DNA from: Marichromatium bheemlicum
Lineage (GTDB): Bacteria > Pseudomonadota > Gammaproteobacteria > Chromatiales > Chromatiaceae
Assembly: GCF_012276755.1 (NCBI RefSeq)
Contig: NZ_JAAXKX010000017.1
Location: forward strand, 1 to 64,000
Direction: 5' to 3'
Length of the DNA: 64,000 nt
A program made the translations under genes and the position numbers. The notes below the pieces were generated by a model. That model worked only from the letters and a program-made list of their open reading frames with translations. It had not been told where the DNA came from and made no database searches. Position 1 is the stretch's first letter, and every line of letters starts with the position of its first letter. Shown one piece after another: positions 16,693-25,789 of this stretch.

Positions 16693-16948
16693 GGCGTCTC
16701 GAGCTGATCGCTGGTCGGCTGTCTCCCGGCGAGATGGTGGGTGCGAGACGCCGGCACAAGGGGGTGGAGCGGCTCTATCGATGGGGTTGGATGAAATGGG
16801 GCACGAGCGGTCGTCATCCGCGCGTAGTATGTCTGCCCCGGACCCTCTGTTATGCTCTAGGGAAGGTCGCCCGGTATCGTCCGGGACGCGCCGGACACCA
16901 CGGCCGGATGCCGTCGGTCGCCCATCACCCGTCGCGGGGTCGCTCGTC

Positions 16949-18163
16949 ATGACTGTGCACCATGCGCTCGTGCTCAACCTGCACCAGCCCACCGGCAACC
17001 TCGAGCAGCTGCTCGAGCGCCAGCCCTGGGAGGCGCGTGAGATCCTCTTCGCGCTCGATCGCATCCCGCGTACTCTGTGGGGACACGAGGCGCTGGCGCG
17101 GGTACACCTGGCGCTCTCTGGCTCCCTGCTCGCGACCCTCTCTGACCCCGCTTTCCAGCAGCGTGTCTACGGCGTCGTCGACTGCGGCTCGCTGCTCTGG
17201 CACCTGCAAAACCAGCGGCTGTTCGAGATCCTCGGCACCGGCTATTACCACCCGGTGCTGCCGCTGATCCCCGAGGCCGATCGTCTGGAGCACCTCGAGC
17301 GCTGGCTAGGACTAGCGCGCCATCTGTTCTGGCGCCCACGCTTCGACGGCTTCTGGCCGCCGGAGATGGGCTTCTCGATGGCGCTGATCCCGCAGCTGCG
17401 CGCCGCCGGTTATCGCTATGTGCTGGTCGACAGCGAGCACGTCGAGCCGGTCACGCCGATGAGCTGGCAGGCGCTGCGTTACCGCCCGCACATCGCCCGT
17501 TACGGTGGCGCCGAGATCGTGGTGGTGGTGCGCGACCGCGAACTCTCCGATGCCCAGGAGTCGGGGATGGAGGTCGACTGGTTCCTGCGCGAGGTGGCCG
17601 AGCGCACCAAGTGGTGCGACTTCGAGCCGTTGGTGACCACCGCCACCGACGGCGAGAACGGTGGCTGGTTCCGCAACGTCACCCCTGGCGCGAACTTCTG
17701 GAGCGCCTTCTACCTGCCGCTGCTCGAGCGCGTCGGCGCCGGGGATGCCGCACTGGTGCCGACCTTCATCGGCGATTACCTCGAACATCACGGCTTCCAC
17801 GGCGAGGTGCGGGTGCGTACCGGGGCCTGGAACACCGGCTGGCACCATGGTCGCGACTTCACCCAGTGGACCGGCTCGGCGCGTCAGCGTGCGGCGCTCG
17901 CCGACTGTGCCTGTGTCAGCACAGCGCTGCACCAAGCCCGCTGGGCCGCCGGCGAGCGCGATGACGGTGAGGCCCTGCCGGTGCTGGAACAGGCACTGAA
18001 TGCCTTGTTGCGCGCCGAGACCAGCTGCAATTTCTATTGGGGCGAGGACTGGGTGGAACGGGCCGAGGCCGATGTGGCGGCGGCGCGCGCAACCCTGGCC
18101 ACCCTTGGTATCGAGCCTGCGGTGCCGACCGAGTCGTCGCCCGACCCCGTCCCGGGCGGTTGA
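16949..18163 (+). CDS. Glycoside hydrolase family 57 protein (first of two)
   Basis: This 404-residue GH57 enzyme starts at the ATG at 16949 (MTVHHALVLNLHQP). GH57 regions are visible: HQP at 12-14, GFWPPEM with the putative nucleophile Glu139, and TATDGENGGW with the acid/base Asp234. GH57 members include alpha-amylases, 4-alpha-glucanotransferases and branching enzymes that act on glycogen-like alpha-glucans. There is no signal peptide, so it probably acts on storage polysaccharide in the cytoplasm. It is followed about 100 bp downstream by a second, clearly divergent GH57 gene. I cannot give the substrate from sequence alone. Confidence 0.85.
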   Translation: MTVHHALVLNLHQPTGNLEQLLERQPWEAREILFALDRIPRTLWGHEALARVHLALSGSLLATLSDPAFQQRVYGVVDCGSLLWHLQNQRLFEILGTGYYHPVLPLIPEADRLEHLERWLGLARHLFWRPRFDGFWPPEMGFSMALIPQLRAAGYRYVLVDSEHVEPVTPMSWQALRYRPHIARYGGAEIVVVVRDRELSDAQESGMEVDWFLREVAERTKWCDFEPLVTTATDGENGGWFRNVTPGANFWSAFYLPLLERVGAGDAALVPTFIGDYLEHHGFHGEVRVRTGAWNTGWHHGRDFTQWTGSARQRAALADCACVSTALHQARWAAGERDDGEALPVLEQALNALLRAETSCNFYWGEDWVERAEADVAAARATLATLGIEPAVPTESSPDPVPGG

Positions 18164-18263
18164 GTCCCGGGGTGGCGTGGTGGTATCACCGCTGCGCAGG
18201 ATCCACGGGTGCGGCGTGTTGCCGTGCCCGCTCGTGCATCACCAGTCACAGAGGAGCAGCGCT

Positions 18264-19742
18264 GTGGATCAATTACCCGAATATATCGATGAATTGCCTA
18301 ATATCAGCGGCCACGAGACCGAGGTCGCGCGGGTGGTGGAGGCGGCGCGCGCGCGCGCGCTGTTCGCCGCGCCCGGCGGCATCGACTTTCCGCGGGTGCG
18401 TGCGGCCACCGCCATCGCGCTGCACCAGCACCAGCCGCTGATCCCGGCCGGCGGGGCGGACCTGCGCAGCGCCGCCATCATCAGCAACCTGCAGTACATG
18501 ATGGAGCACCAGGACATCGGCGATAACCACAACGCCCCGGTGTTCGTCTGGTGCTACAAGCGCATGGGCGAGTTCATCCCCCAGCTGATCGGCGAGGGCC
18601 ACGCGCCGCGCTGCATGCTCGAGTACTCCGGCACCCTGTTGCACGGGCTGCGGCGGATGGGCGAGCACGGGGTGATCGAGGCGCTGCGGACGATCACCTG
18701 CAACCCCGACTACAGCCCCGCGGTGGAGTGGCTCGGCATGCCCTGGGGGCACGCGGTGGCGCCCTCCACCCCGGTGCAGGATTACCGGTTGCACGTGCGC
18801 GCCTTCCAGCACCACTTCGCCGCCCTCTTCGGCTGGGAGGCGTTGGAGCGGGTACGCGGCTTCTCGCCCTCGGAGATGGCCCTGCCCAACCACCCCGATG
18901 TCGCCTACGAGTTCGTCAAGACCCTGGTCGACTGCGGCTATCAGTGGGTGCTGGTGCAGGAACATACCGTGATCGAGCCCGAGACCGGTGGTCACCCGCG
19001 CCAACCGCACCTGCCGCACCGGCTGGTGTGCACCAACTCCAAGGGCGAGCAGGCGAGCATCATCGCCATCGTCAAGACCCAGGGGTCAGACACCAAACTG
19101 GTGGCGCAGATGCAACCCTGGTACGAGGCCCAGGGGCTCGCGCCGCTGACCCTCGACGGCCACACCGTGCCGCCGCTGGTCACCCAGATCGCCGACGGTG
19201 AGAACGGCGGGGTGATGATGAACGAGTTCCCGCCCAAGTTCATCGAGGTGGTGCGCGCGGCCAGTGGTTCCGACACCCCGTTGATGAACGTCAGCGAGTA
19301 TCTCGAGCACCTGTTCGCGCTCGGCGTGCGCGAGTCGGCGCTGCCCGAGGTGCAGCCGCTGTTCCAGGATCGGATCTGGGCGCGGATGCAGCCCGGCGAC
19401 GGCCCGCAGCGGCTGGCCAAGGTGATCGAGACGCTCCAGCGCGAGGACGACCGCTTCCACATGGACGGCGGCAGCTGGACCAGTGATCTGTCCTGGGTGG
19501 CTGGCTACGACAATGTGCTCGGGCCGATGGAGGAGGCCAGCGCGCTGTTCAACGAGCGCGTGCTGGTGCCTGGGGTCGACAGCGATGATCCGCACTACCG
19601 CAACGCGCTCTTCCATCTGCTGTGCTCGCAGACGAGCTGCTATCGCTACTGGGGGCAGGGCGAGTGGACCGACTATGGGCGCGAGATCTGCCGTCGTGCG
19701 ATGGCGATCATCGAACACGATCTACCGCGTCGTGGCGATTGA
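18264..19742 (+). CDS. Glycoside hydrolase family 57 protein (second of two)
   Basis: About 492 residues from a GTG at 18264 (reads VDQLPEYIDELPNISG), preceded by AGAGGAG at a good distance; earlier in-frame codons overlap the previous gene. HQP is at 56-58, GFSPSEMALP holds the putative nucleophile Glu204, and IADGENGGVMMN holds Asp311. It is longer than its neighbour, with different insertions, so this is not a recent tandem duplicate. The pair probably works in alpha-glucan turnover in the cytoplasm. A (GC)8 dinucleotide run at 18345-18360 lies within the coding sequence (ARARAL). Confidence 0.85.
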   Translation: MDQLPEYIDELPNISGHETEVARVVEAARARALFAAPGGIDFPRVRAATAIALHQHQPLIPAGGADLRSAAIISNLQYMMEHQDIGDNHNAPVFVWCYKRMGEFIPQLIGEGHAPRCMLEYSGTLLHGLRRMGEHGVIEALRTITCNPDYSPAVEWLGMPWGHAVAPSTPVQDYRLHVRAFQHHFAALFGWEALERVRGFSPSEMALPNHPDVAYEFVKTLVDCGYQWVLVQEHTVIEPETGGHPRQPHLPHRLVCTNSKGEQASIIAIVKTQGSDTKLVAQMQPWYEAQGLAPLTLDGHTVPPLVTQIADGENGGVMMNEFPPKFIEVVRAASGSDTPLMNVSEYLEHLFALGVRESALPEVQPLFQDRIWARMQPGDGPQRLAKVIETLQREDDRFHMDGGSWTSDLSWVAGYDNVLGPMEEASALFNERVLVPGVDSDDPHYRNALFHLLCSQTSCYRYWGQGEWTDYGREICRRAMAIIEHDLPRRGD

Positions 19743-19870
19743 GGCTGCCCGCCTGGGTCTGACCCTTTGCCCGGCCGCCCGCCTGGGTTAGAGTCAGCGG
19801 TTGGACGCCGGACGCAAGGACGGCACCTTCCGGCCCCAGGCGGGGCGTCATTTGTACACAGTGGAACGCG

Positions 19871-20281
19871 ATGAAGAATGCAGTCACTCAGCTCGTGCTG
19901 GTCTTGGCCTTGGTGCTCGGGCTGGCGCCGCTCCAGTCGGCCGTTGCCCAGGACGAGCCCTTTACCGAGAACTATATCGCCATCGATCCGGCGCTGATCG
20001 TCAATCTCGCCAGTGAGCGCCGCACTCGCTTCCTCAAGGTAGGCATCGAACTCTATGTGCGTACCGCCGAGGCCGCCGAGGTGGTCAACACCCACATGCC
20101 ACTGGTCCGTGATCGACTGATTACCTACTTCGCCGGGCGTTCAGTCGAGGAGGTGAGCGCGGTCGAGGAGCGTGATGCGCTGCGCCTGGGGGCGCTCAAG
20201 GCGGTCCAGGAGGTCCTGCTCGAGCGAGCCGGCGTGTTCGCCGTCGATGGTCTTTATTTCGGTAGCTTCATCATCCAGTAA
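19871..20281 (+). CDS. FliL-like secreted protein
   Basis: This 136-residue protein has a signal peptide or N-terminal membrane anchor (LVLVLALVLGLAPLQSAVAQ). The body resembles FliL: YIAIDPALIVNLASERRTRFLKVGIELYVR, then HMPLVRDRLITYFAGRSVEE, and a C-terminal VDGLYFGSFIIQ where FliL has its conserved FTxFVxQ-like end. FliL sits next to the flagellar stator in the periplasm. No other flagellar gene is nearby, so a flagellar role is not supported by context; solitary FliL-domain proteins are common in Chromatiales. It lies 26 bp upstream of the ExeA-like gene and may be cotranscribed with it. Confidence 0.75.
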   Translation: MKNAVTQLVLVLALVLGLAPLQSAVAQDEPFTENYIAIDPALIVNLASERRTRFLKVGIELYVRTAEAAEVVNTHMPLVRDRLITYFAGRSVEEVSAVEERDALRLGALKAVQEVLLERAGVFAVDGLYFGSFIIQ

Positions 20282-20307
20282 GCCGGCAGCCGCCGCGAGC
20301 GACAGCC

Positions 20308-21897
20308 GTGTATCCTAGTTATTTCGGCCTTTTCGAACCCTGTTTCTCGATCGCGCCCGATCCGCGCTATCTGTTCCTCAGCGCGCAGCATCGCGAGGCG
20401 CTCGCGCACCTCGTCCATGGGGCCAGTGAACAGGGAGGTTTCGTGCTGCTCACCGGCGAGGTCGGCACCGGCAAGACCACGGTCTGTCGCGCCTTTCTCG
20501 AGCAGTTGCCCGAGGGCGTCGAGGTCGCCCTGATCCTCAACCCCTATCTCACCGCGCGTGAGCTGCTAGTCGCGGTGTGCGAGGCGTTCGGTGTCGCCTT
20601 CGATGGCCAGGAGCGTTCGCTGCGGCGGCTGATCGACGCCCTCGGTCACCACCTGCTCACGCTCCATGCCCAGGGGCGACGGGCGTTGCTGATCGTCGAC
20701 GAGGCGCAGAACCTGCGCCCGCGCGTGCTCGAACAGATCCGCCTGCTCACCAACCTCGAGACCAACACCCACAAACTGCTGCGGGTCTTCCTGCTCGGTC
20801 AGCCCGAGTTGCGACAGATGCTGGCGCGGCCCGCGCTGCGTCAGGTCGATCAACGCATCACCGCGCGGGTTCACTTGCGCCCCTTCGATCGGACCGAGAC
20901 CACGGCCTATATCCGTCACCGGCTCGCCGTGGCCGGCTGCGACCGGGCGCTGTTCACCGCCCCGGCGCTGTGGCGCATCCATCGCTGGAGCCGTGGACTG
21001 CCGCGGCTGATCAATGTCCTCTGTGATCGTTCGCTGCTCGGTGCCTATGTCGGCCATCGCCCCTGGGTCGATGCCCGGGTCGTCGCGCACGCCGCGCGCG
21101 AACTCGGTGGCGAGCCCGGTCACGACCGCTCCTATGGCGCGCGCCCGGCGCTGATCGTCACCACGGTACTGGCGCTGGCGCTCGGTATCGGCGGCTGGGG
21201 CATGGGGTGGCTCGGTCCGAGGACTCCGTTCACCCCGTCCAGCGCTGGCCTGTCGCTGGGCTCGTCGTTGGCCGGGACGCCCGAGCGGCTGCGCGCGGCG
21301 GTGGTGCCCGAACCCGAGGCGATGCTACGGCTGTTGCGGCGCTGGGGCATCGACCGCGACGGCCTTGGCGAGGGTGCGCCCTGTGGGCAGGTCGGTGCGT
21401 TCGGGCTGCGCTGTGAGTCGGGACAGGGGTCGTTGGCGACCCTGCGTCGGCTCGATCGGCCGGCGCTGTTGAGGCTCGACGGCGCCGAGACCACGACCCC
21501 CGGGTATCTGGTGCTCACCGGCCTGACCGGTCGCCAGGCGCTGATCGACCGTCCCGAGGGGGTGCTGGCGGTGCAGGCGGAGGTCCTCGATCGGCTCTGG
21601 TCGGGGCGTTTCGTGCTGCTGTGGAAGCTGCCCCCGGTTGGCGGGGCGGTGATCGGCCCTGGTGATCCCCCGGAGGCGATCCGCTGGTTGCGCCAGCAAC
21701 TCGCCAAGCTGCCCGAACTCGGTCTCAGTGACCATGATGCCCCTGGCTTCGATCCGATGTTGCGCAAGGCGCTGGAGCGCTTCCAGCGCAGTCAGGGACT
21801 GGCGGCCGATGGCCTGGCCGGGCCGCGTACCCTGATCGCGTTACACAATCGGGTCGATCGTCCCGGGGTCGCCCGGCTGCGGGAGTGGCGGCCGTGA
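20308..21897 (+). CDS. gspA: ExeA/GspA-like AAA ATPase with peptidoglycan-binding domain
   Basis: 529 residues from a GTG at 20308 (reads VYPSYFGLFEPCFSIAPDP); the YxxFGLxxxPF opening fixes the start. It has an AAA domain with Walker A GEVGTGKTTVCRAF (about 50-63) and Walker B ALLIVDEAQNL (about 128-138). One membrane helix (ALIVTTVLALALGIGGWGMG, about 280-300) is followed by a periplasmic C39-peptidase-like region and a C-terminal peptidoglycan-binding domain (LRKALERFQRSQGLAADGLAGPRTL). ExeA uses ATP to help insert the type II secretin through peptidoglycan. No gspB or gsp cluster is adjacent, so the assignment to secretion is by family only. Confidence 0.8.
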   Translation: MYPSYFGLFEPCFSIAPDPRYLFLSAQHREALAHLVHGASEQGGFVLLTGEVGTGKTTVCRAFLEQLPEGVEVALILNPYLTARELLVAVCEAFGVAFDGQERSLRRLIDALGHHLLTLHAQGRRALLIVDEAQNLRPRVLEQIRLLTNLETNTHKLLRVFLLGQPELRQMLARPALRQVDQRITARVHLRPFDRTETTAYIRHRLAVAGCDRALFTAPALWRIHRWSRGLPRLINVLCDRSLLGAYVGHRPWVDARVVAHAARELGGEPGHDRSYGARPALIVTTVLALALGIGGWGMGWLGPRTPFTPSSAGLSLGSSLAGTPERLRAAVVPEPEAMLRLLRRWGIDRDGLGEGAPCGQVGAFGLRCESGQGSLATLRRLDRPALLRLDGAETTTPGYLVLTGLTGRQALIDRPEGVLAVQAEVLDRLWSGRFVLLWKLPPVGGAVIGPGDPPEAIRWLRQQLAKLPELGLSDHDAPGFDPMLRKALERFQRSQGLAADGLAGPRTLIALHNRVDRPGVARLREWRP

Positions 21898-22022
21898 GTA
21901 TCGGCTGCGTGGTGCGTCCGCTCTCCCCGACGTCAGTCGCCGAGTCGCTGTAGGGGCGCAGGCCACGCCGGTGGCGCGTCGCCGAGGGGACTCCCTCGCG
22001 CTGCCCCCGGCGCCCGGATGGG

Positions 22023-22028
22023 TATAAT
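22023..22028 (+). promoter_or_regulatory. Candidate -10 element upstream of mgtE
   Basis: TATAAT stands out in a GC-rich 217-bp gap, 87 bp before the mgtE start. No convincing -35 lies 16-18 bp upstream. I find no recognisable Mg2+-sensing leader fold by eye. Confidence 0.35.
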
Positions 22029-22114
22029 CGCTCGGGTCCGTGGTCGCGCGGCAGACGGGGCTCGGACCCGCCCGCGCGTCGCACCCCATCCCCCCTCAGC
22101 CCGGCGTCACGCGC

Positions 22115-23557
22115 ATGTCACTGTCGAAATCCCGCGATCCCGACGTCCTCCACCGCCATCTGCGCGATGTGCAGGAGCTGTTGTCACGTCAGCGTCTGGT
22201 CGACGAGCTGGTGCACCGTCAGCAGATGCCGCACCGCGACCTGGTCGAGTCGATCACCCACAAGCAGAACCTGGCGCGGTTGCAGCGCAAGCTCGATCGT
22301 CTCCACCCGGCCGATATCGCCTGGATCCTCGAGACCCTGCCGCTCGCCGACCGGCTGTTTGTGTGGGAGTTGGTGCGCGCCGACAAGGACGGCGACATCC
22401 TCCTCGAGGTCTCCGACGCGGTGCGCGCGAGCCTGCTCGAGACCATGGATCACTATGCGCTCAAGGCGATGGCGCTGGGGCTTGACGCCGACGAGCTGGC
22501 CGACCTCGCCCCCGATCTGCCGGCCGAGGTGGTGCAGGCGGTGCTCGCCGCGCTCGACCAGGACGAGCAGGCGCACGTGCGCGCGGCGATGTCCTACCCC
22601 GAGGGCACGGTCGGGGCGCTGATGGACTTCGACCTGATCAAGGTCCGCGAGCAGGTCACCCTGGGCGCGGTGTTGCGTTACCTGCGTCGTTTCGGCGCGC
22701 TCCCCGACCATACCGACAAGCTCTTCGTGGTCGATCGCGAGGAGCGCTTCCGCGGCCTGCTGACGCTCGAATCCCTGCTGGTCAACGCCCCCGAGCGCAC
22801 CGTCTCCGAGGTGATGAAGTCGCGCGCAGTGGTCACCTTCCGGCCCGATGACGACGCCCGCGCCGCGGCCGGCGCCTTCGAGCGCTACGACCTGGTCTCG
22901 GTGCCGGTGGTCTCGGAGCGCGACCGGGTGATCGGGCGCCTGACGATCGACGACATGGTCGACTACATCCGCGAGGCCTCCGAGGCCGAGATCCTTGGCA
23001 ACGTCGGTCTGCGTGAGGAGGAGGATCTGTTCGCGCCGGTGATCCGCTCGGTGAAGAACCGCTGGGCCTGGTTGGCGATCAACCTGATCACCGCCTTCGT
23101 CGCCTCGCGGGTGATCGACCTGTTCGAGGACTCGATCGGTCAGCTGGTGGCGCTCGCCGCGCTGATGCCGATCGTCGCCGGGATTGGCGGCAATGCCGGC
23201 AACCAGACCATCACCATGATCGTGCGCGCGATCGCCATGGGGCAGGTCGAATCGGCGGCGTTGGGACGGTTGTTACGCAAGGAGTTGGGGGTGGCGCTGA
23301 TCAACGGCCTGGTGTGGGGCGGGGTGGTCGGGGTGCTCGCCGGGGTGCTCTATGGCAGTCCCGGGCTGGGCTTGGTGATGACCGCTGCGATGACCCTCAA
23401 CCTGTTGTTGGCGGCCACCGCCGGGGTGCTGATCCCGCTGCTGCGCGAGCGTTTCGGTGGCGATCCGGCGCTGGGTAGCTCGGTGCTGATCACCGCGCTG
23501 ACCGACTCCGGCGGGTTCTTCATCTTCCTCGGACTGGCGACCCTGTTGCTGCTCTGA
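22115..23557 (+). CDS. mgtE: Magnesium transporter MgtE
   Basis: 480 residues from the ATG at 22115 (MSLSKSRDPDVLHRHL). The layout is standard MgtE: an N-terminal helical superhelix domain (about 1-125, LHPADIAWILETLP), paired CBS domains (about 130-260, SYPEGTVGALMDFDLIKVRE, then VPVVSERDRVIGRLTIDDMV), a plug helix, and five membrane helices with the pore motif PIVAGIGGNAGNQTITMIVR. It carries Mg2+ into the cell, gated by Mg2+ binding to the cytoplasmic domains. Earlier in-frame codons run through the promoter region, so the start is at the conserved N-terminus. It converges on nhaD with a double hairpin between them. Confidence 0.92.
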   Translation: MSLSKSRDPDVLHRHLRDVQELLSRQRLVDELVHRQQMPHRDLVESITHKQNLARLQRKLDRLHPADIAWILETLPLADRLFVWELVRADKDGDILLEVSDAVRASLLETMDHYALKAMALGLDADELADLAPDLPAEVVQAVLAALDQDEQAHVRAAMSYPEGTVGALMDFDLIKVREQVTLGAVLRYLRRFGALPDHTDKLFVVDREERFRGLLTLESLLVNAPERTVSEVMKSRAVVTFRPDDDARAAAGAFERYDLVSVPVVSERDRVIGRLTIDDMVDYIREASEAEILGNVGLREEEDLFAPVIRSVKNRWAWLAINLITAFVASRVIDLFEDSIGQLVALAALMPIVAGIGGNAGNQTITMIVRAIAMGQVESAALGRLLRKELGVALINGLVWGGVVGVLAGVLYGSPGLGLVMTAAMTLNLLLAATAGVLIPLLRERFGGDPALGSSVLITALTDSGGFFIFLGLATLLLL

Positions 23558-23559
23558 GT

Positions 23560-23611
23560 GCCGGCCCCGGGCGGGGCCGGCGTGGTCGGTCCACGCCGGG
23601 CGGCGTGGACC
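23560..23611. terminator. Double hairpin between convergent mgtE and nhaD
   Basis: Two perfect stems lie back to back: GCCGGCCCC/GGGGCCGGC (23560-23581) and GGTCCACGCC/GGCGTGGACC (23588-23611), each with a 4-nt loop. Neither is followed by a strong T run, but the position between two convergent stops fits bidirectional termination. Confidence 0.6.
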
Positions 23612-23618
23612 GGCGCGA

Positions 23619-25043
23619 TCAGCCACCCACCGGCATCGAGAAGTAGCGGTGGTTGATGATGAAGTGGGCAAGGATGCTCACTACGTAGCCGAGCGCGATC
23701 ACCGGGGTCCAGCGCAGGTGGCCGAAGAAGGTGTACATGCCCTTCGACTGCCCCATCAGCGCCACGCCCGCGGCCGAGCCGATCGACAGCAGGCTGCCGC
23801 CGACGCCGGCGGTGAGGGTGACCAGCAGCCACTGGCCCTGGGTCATGTCGGGGTTCATGGTCAGTACCGCGAACATCACCGGGATGTTGTCGACGATCGC
23901 CGAGAGTAGGCCGACCATGGTGTTGGCGATGGTCGGGCCGAGGTCACCGTAGGCGAACTGCGAGACCAGCTCGAGATAGCCGATGAAACCGAGACCACCG
24001 ACACAGAGGATGACACCGTAGAAGAACAGCAGGGTGTCCCACTCGGCGCGCGCCACACCGGTGAAGATGTCGAAGGGGAGGGTGTCCTCGATCTCGCCAC
24101 GCTTGATGGTGGCCTGCTCACCGGTGATCTTGAGATAGAAGCCGAAGAACTTGAGATAGGCCAGACCGGTCATCATGCCGAGCACCGGCGGCAGGTGGTA
24201 GAAGTTGTGGAAGCTCACCGCGGTGGCGATGGTCGCCAGGAACAGCAGTACGATACGCACCGCGCCACGCTTCATCCGCACACGCTCGTCGCTCGGCGGC
24301 GGGGTTTCGTTGGGGATGGCACGGTGCATGAAGGCGGCCGGGACGGCGAAGTTGAGCACCGAGGGGATGAACAGCGCAAAGAAGGTCTGGAAGTCGATCA
24401 GGCCCTTCTGCCACACCATCAGCGTGGTGATGTCGCCGAACGGGCTGAAGGCGCCGCCGGCGTTGGCCGCAACCACGATGTTGATGCAGGCCAGGCCGAC
24501 GAAACGCGGGCTGTCGGCGCCGACGGCCATGACCACGGCGCACATCAGCAGCGCGGTGGTGAGGTTGTCGGCCACCGGCGAGATGAAGAAGGCGAGGAAG
24601 CCGGTGGTCCAGAACAGGGTGCGGTAGCTGAAGCCCATGCGGATCAGCCAGGAGCGCAGCGCGTCGAACACCCGTCGCTCTTCCATGGCGTTGATGTAGG
24701 TCATCGCCGCGAGCAGGAACAGGAACAGCTCGCCGAACTCCATGATGTTGTGTCGCACCGACTCGGCGGCGGCATGGGGGGCGCCGTGATGAGTGGTGTA
24801 GTAGATGGCGATGAGCAGCCAGATCACACCGGCGGCGAGCACCACCGGCTTGGACTTGCGCAGATGGGTGAACTCTTCTGCCATGACCAGGGAGTAGGCG
24901 CCGACGAAGATCGCCAGCGCTGCGAAACCAACCCAGGTCGTGGTCAGGTCGAAGTGCTCGACGACCGACTCCGAGGCCATGGCCAAGGTCGGTGAGATGA
25001 ACAAGAGGGCCGTGAGCAGCCCCCTGGTGAGGGGATGGTGCAT
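23619..25043 (-). CDS. nhaD: Na+/H+ antiporter NhaD
   Basis: About 474 residues from the ATG at 25043 (MHHPLTRGLLTALLF), with AAGGAAA just upstream; the longer frame from 25145 has no ribosome site. It is an ion-transporter-superfamily protein with about twelve membrane segments after a cleavable-looking N-terminus. Conserved segments include FFISPVADNLTTALLMCAVV, NIVVAANAGGAFSPFGDITTLMVW and SAIVDNIPVMFAVLTM, with the paired Asp/Asn-rich half-helices that bind Na+/Li+ in NhaD. It exports Na+ in exchange for protons and would support salt or alkaline tolerance, consistent with a marine or saline organism. Monocistronic. Confidence 0.9.
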   Translation of the reverse strand: MHHPLTRGLLTALLFISPTLAMASESVVEHFDLTTTWVGFAALAIFVGAYSLVMAEEFTHLRKSKPVVLAAGVIWLLIAIYYTTHHGAPHAAAESVRHNIMEFGELFLFLLAAMTYINAMEERRVFDALRSWLIRMGFSYRTLFWTTGFLAFFISPVADNLTTALLMCAVVMAVGADSPRFVGLACINIVVAANAGGAFSPFGDITTLMVWQKGLIDFQTFFALFIPSVLNFAVPAAFMHRAIPNETPPPSDERVRMKRGAVRIVLLFLATIATAVSFHNFYHLPPVLGMMTGLAYLKFFGFYLKITGEQATIKRGEIEDTLPFDIFTGVARAEWDTLLFFYGVILCVGGLGFIGYLELVSQFAYGDLGPTIANTMVGLLSAIVDNIPVMFAVLTMNPDMTQGQWLLVTLTAGVGGSLLSIGSAAGVALMGQSKGMYTFFGHLRWTPVIALGYVVSILAHFIINHRYFSMPVGG

Positions 25044-25789
25044 TGGGTTTCCTTGTGGATGAGGATGCTGATGCCCACGCCGCGGGCAGGTCGACCGGCT
25101 CGGTCGAGGCGTCGTGGAGCACGGGTTTTCGTCAACGAAAAACACTTTAGGATGCCGTCTGGCTCAGGTCTCTGGCAAGTCCCGTGCCTGTTTCTGCGAG
25201 CAATTGCGGTTTGTACGCCCGCCTGTCGACTCGTCGGTCCGGTCATCCGCACCCCTGATCCAAGGCGTGCGGCTGTTCACGCCCCGTTGCCATGGTGTCT
25301 TTGCGGTTCAAGTCCCCGAACCGTCAACGCCGCCGGGCACGCTGCGCCTTGCCCGACCCACGGGGCTGCTGCGTGCATGATGCCGCTCGGCTTCGAATTC
25401 CCTGCTCCCCTTTCGCCAAAAGGAGGGAGATAGCTGACGGCCAGACGACACGTCTCTTGCTTCGTGCCCTTGGCGTCTTGCCGGTTGATACGGCTCCCTG
25501 TCCAGAGGTGCACCCTTGAAACCCAAGGGCTCGGGTTTCTCCCTCCCCCAATGTCTGGAGGGCTCGCCTCCTCCTGGTCTTCTTTCACGTTTCGTGTCTT
25601 GAAATCCCTTCGATGGGGGCCATTACATGGGATGCAATCGACTTGAAATTGGCAAACGGAGCAACGGGCTGTGGTCGGCGCCATCATCCGGGATTGGCCG
25701 CGTCACCGGCATCGGCCGTGTTCGTGGCGAGCGCGTGACCCGGTAGGGACGGGAAGGGCCATGGGATCGACCAGCACAAGGGGGCTTGG
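25044..25789. other. Intergenic region, 746 bp, mostly repeat-derived
   Basis: This stretch between two divergent genes holds no gene I can support. It contains an inverted copy of a repeat also found at 36132-36230, and a fragment resembling the GGTGGGCA hairpin family (GGCACGCTGCGCCTTGCCCG, near 25340). Promoters for nhaD and the chemoreceptor must lie at its ends, but none is clear by eye. Confidence 0.6.
25392..25491 (-). repeat. Dispersed repeat, copy of 36132-36230 in reverse orientation
   Basis: Read leftwards, this 100-bp stretch aligns along its length with 36132-36230. Shared landmarks, in order, are CGAAGCAAGAGACGT, CTGGCC, TTTGGCGAAAGGGG and GGGAATTCGAA. Small substitutions separate the copies, so they are related but not freshly duplicated. 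Confidence 0.75.

Noticed and set aside
21898-22114. Mg2+ riboswitch before mgtE
   Set aside because: The leader is short and GC-rich, and I could not recognise ykoK or mgtA-type conserved elements.
25277-25687. Short frames across the nhaD-chemoreceptor gap
   Set aside because: Their peptides arise from dispersed repeats (LRVFAVRI, GWAKRSVPT-type sequence) that give spurious proteins at many loci.
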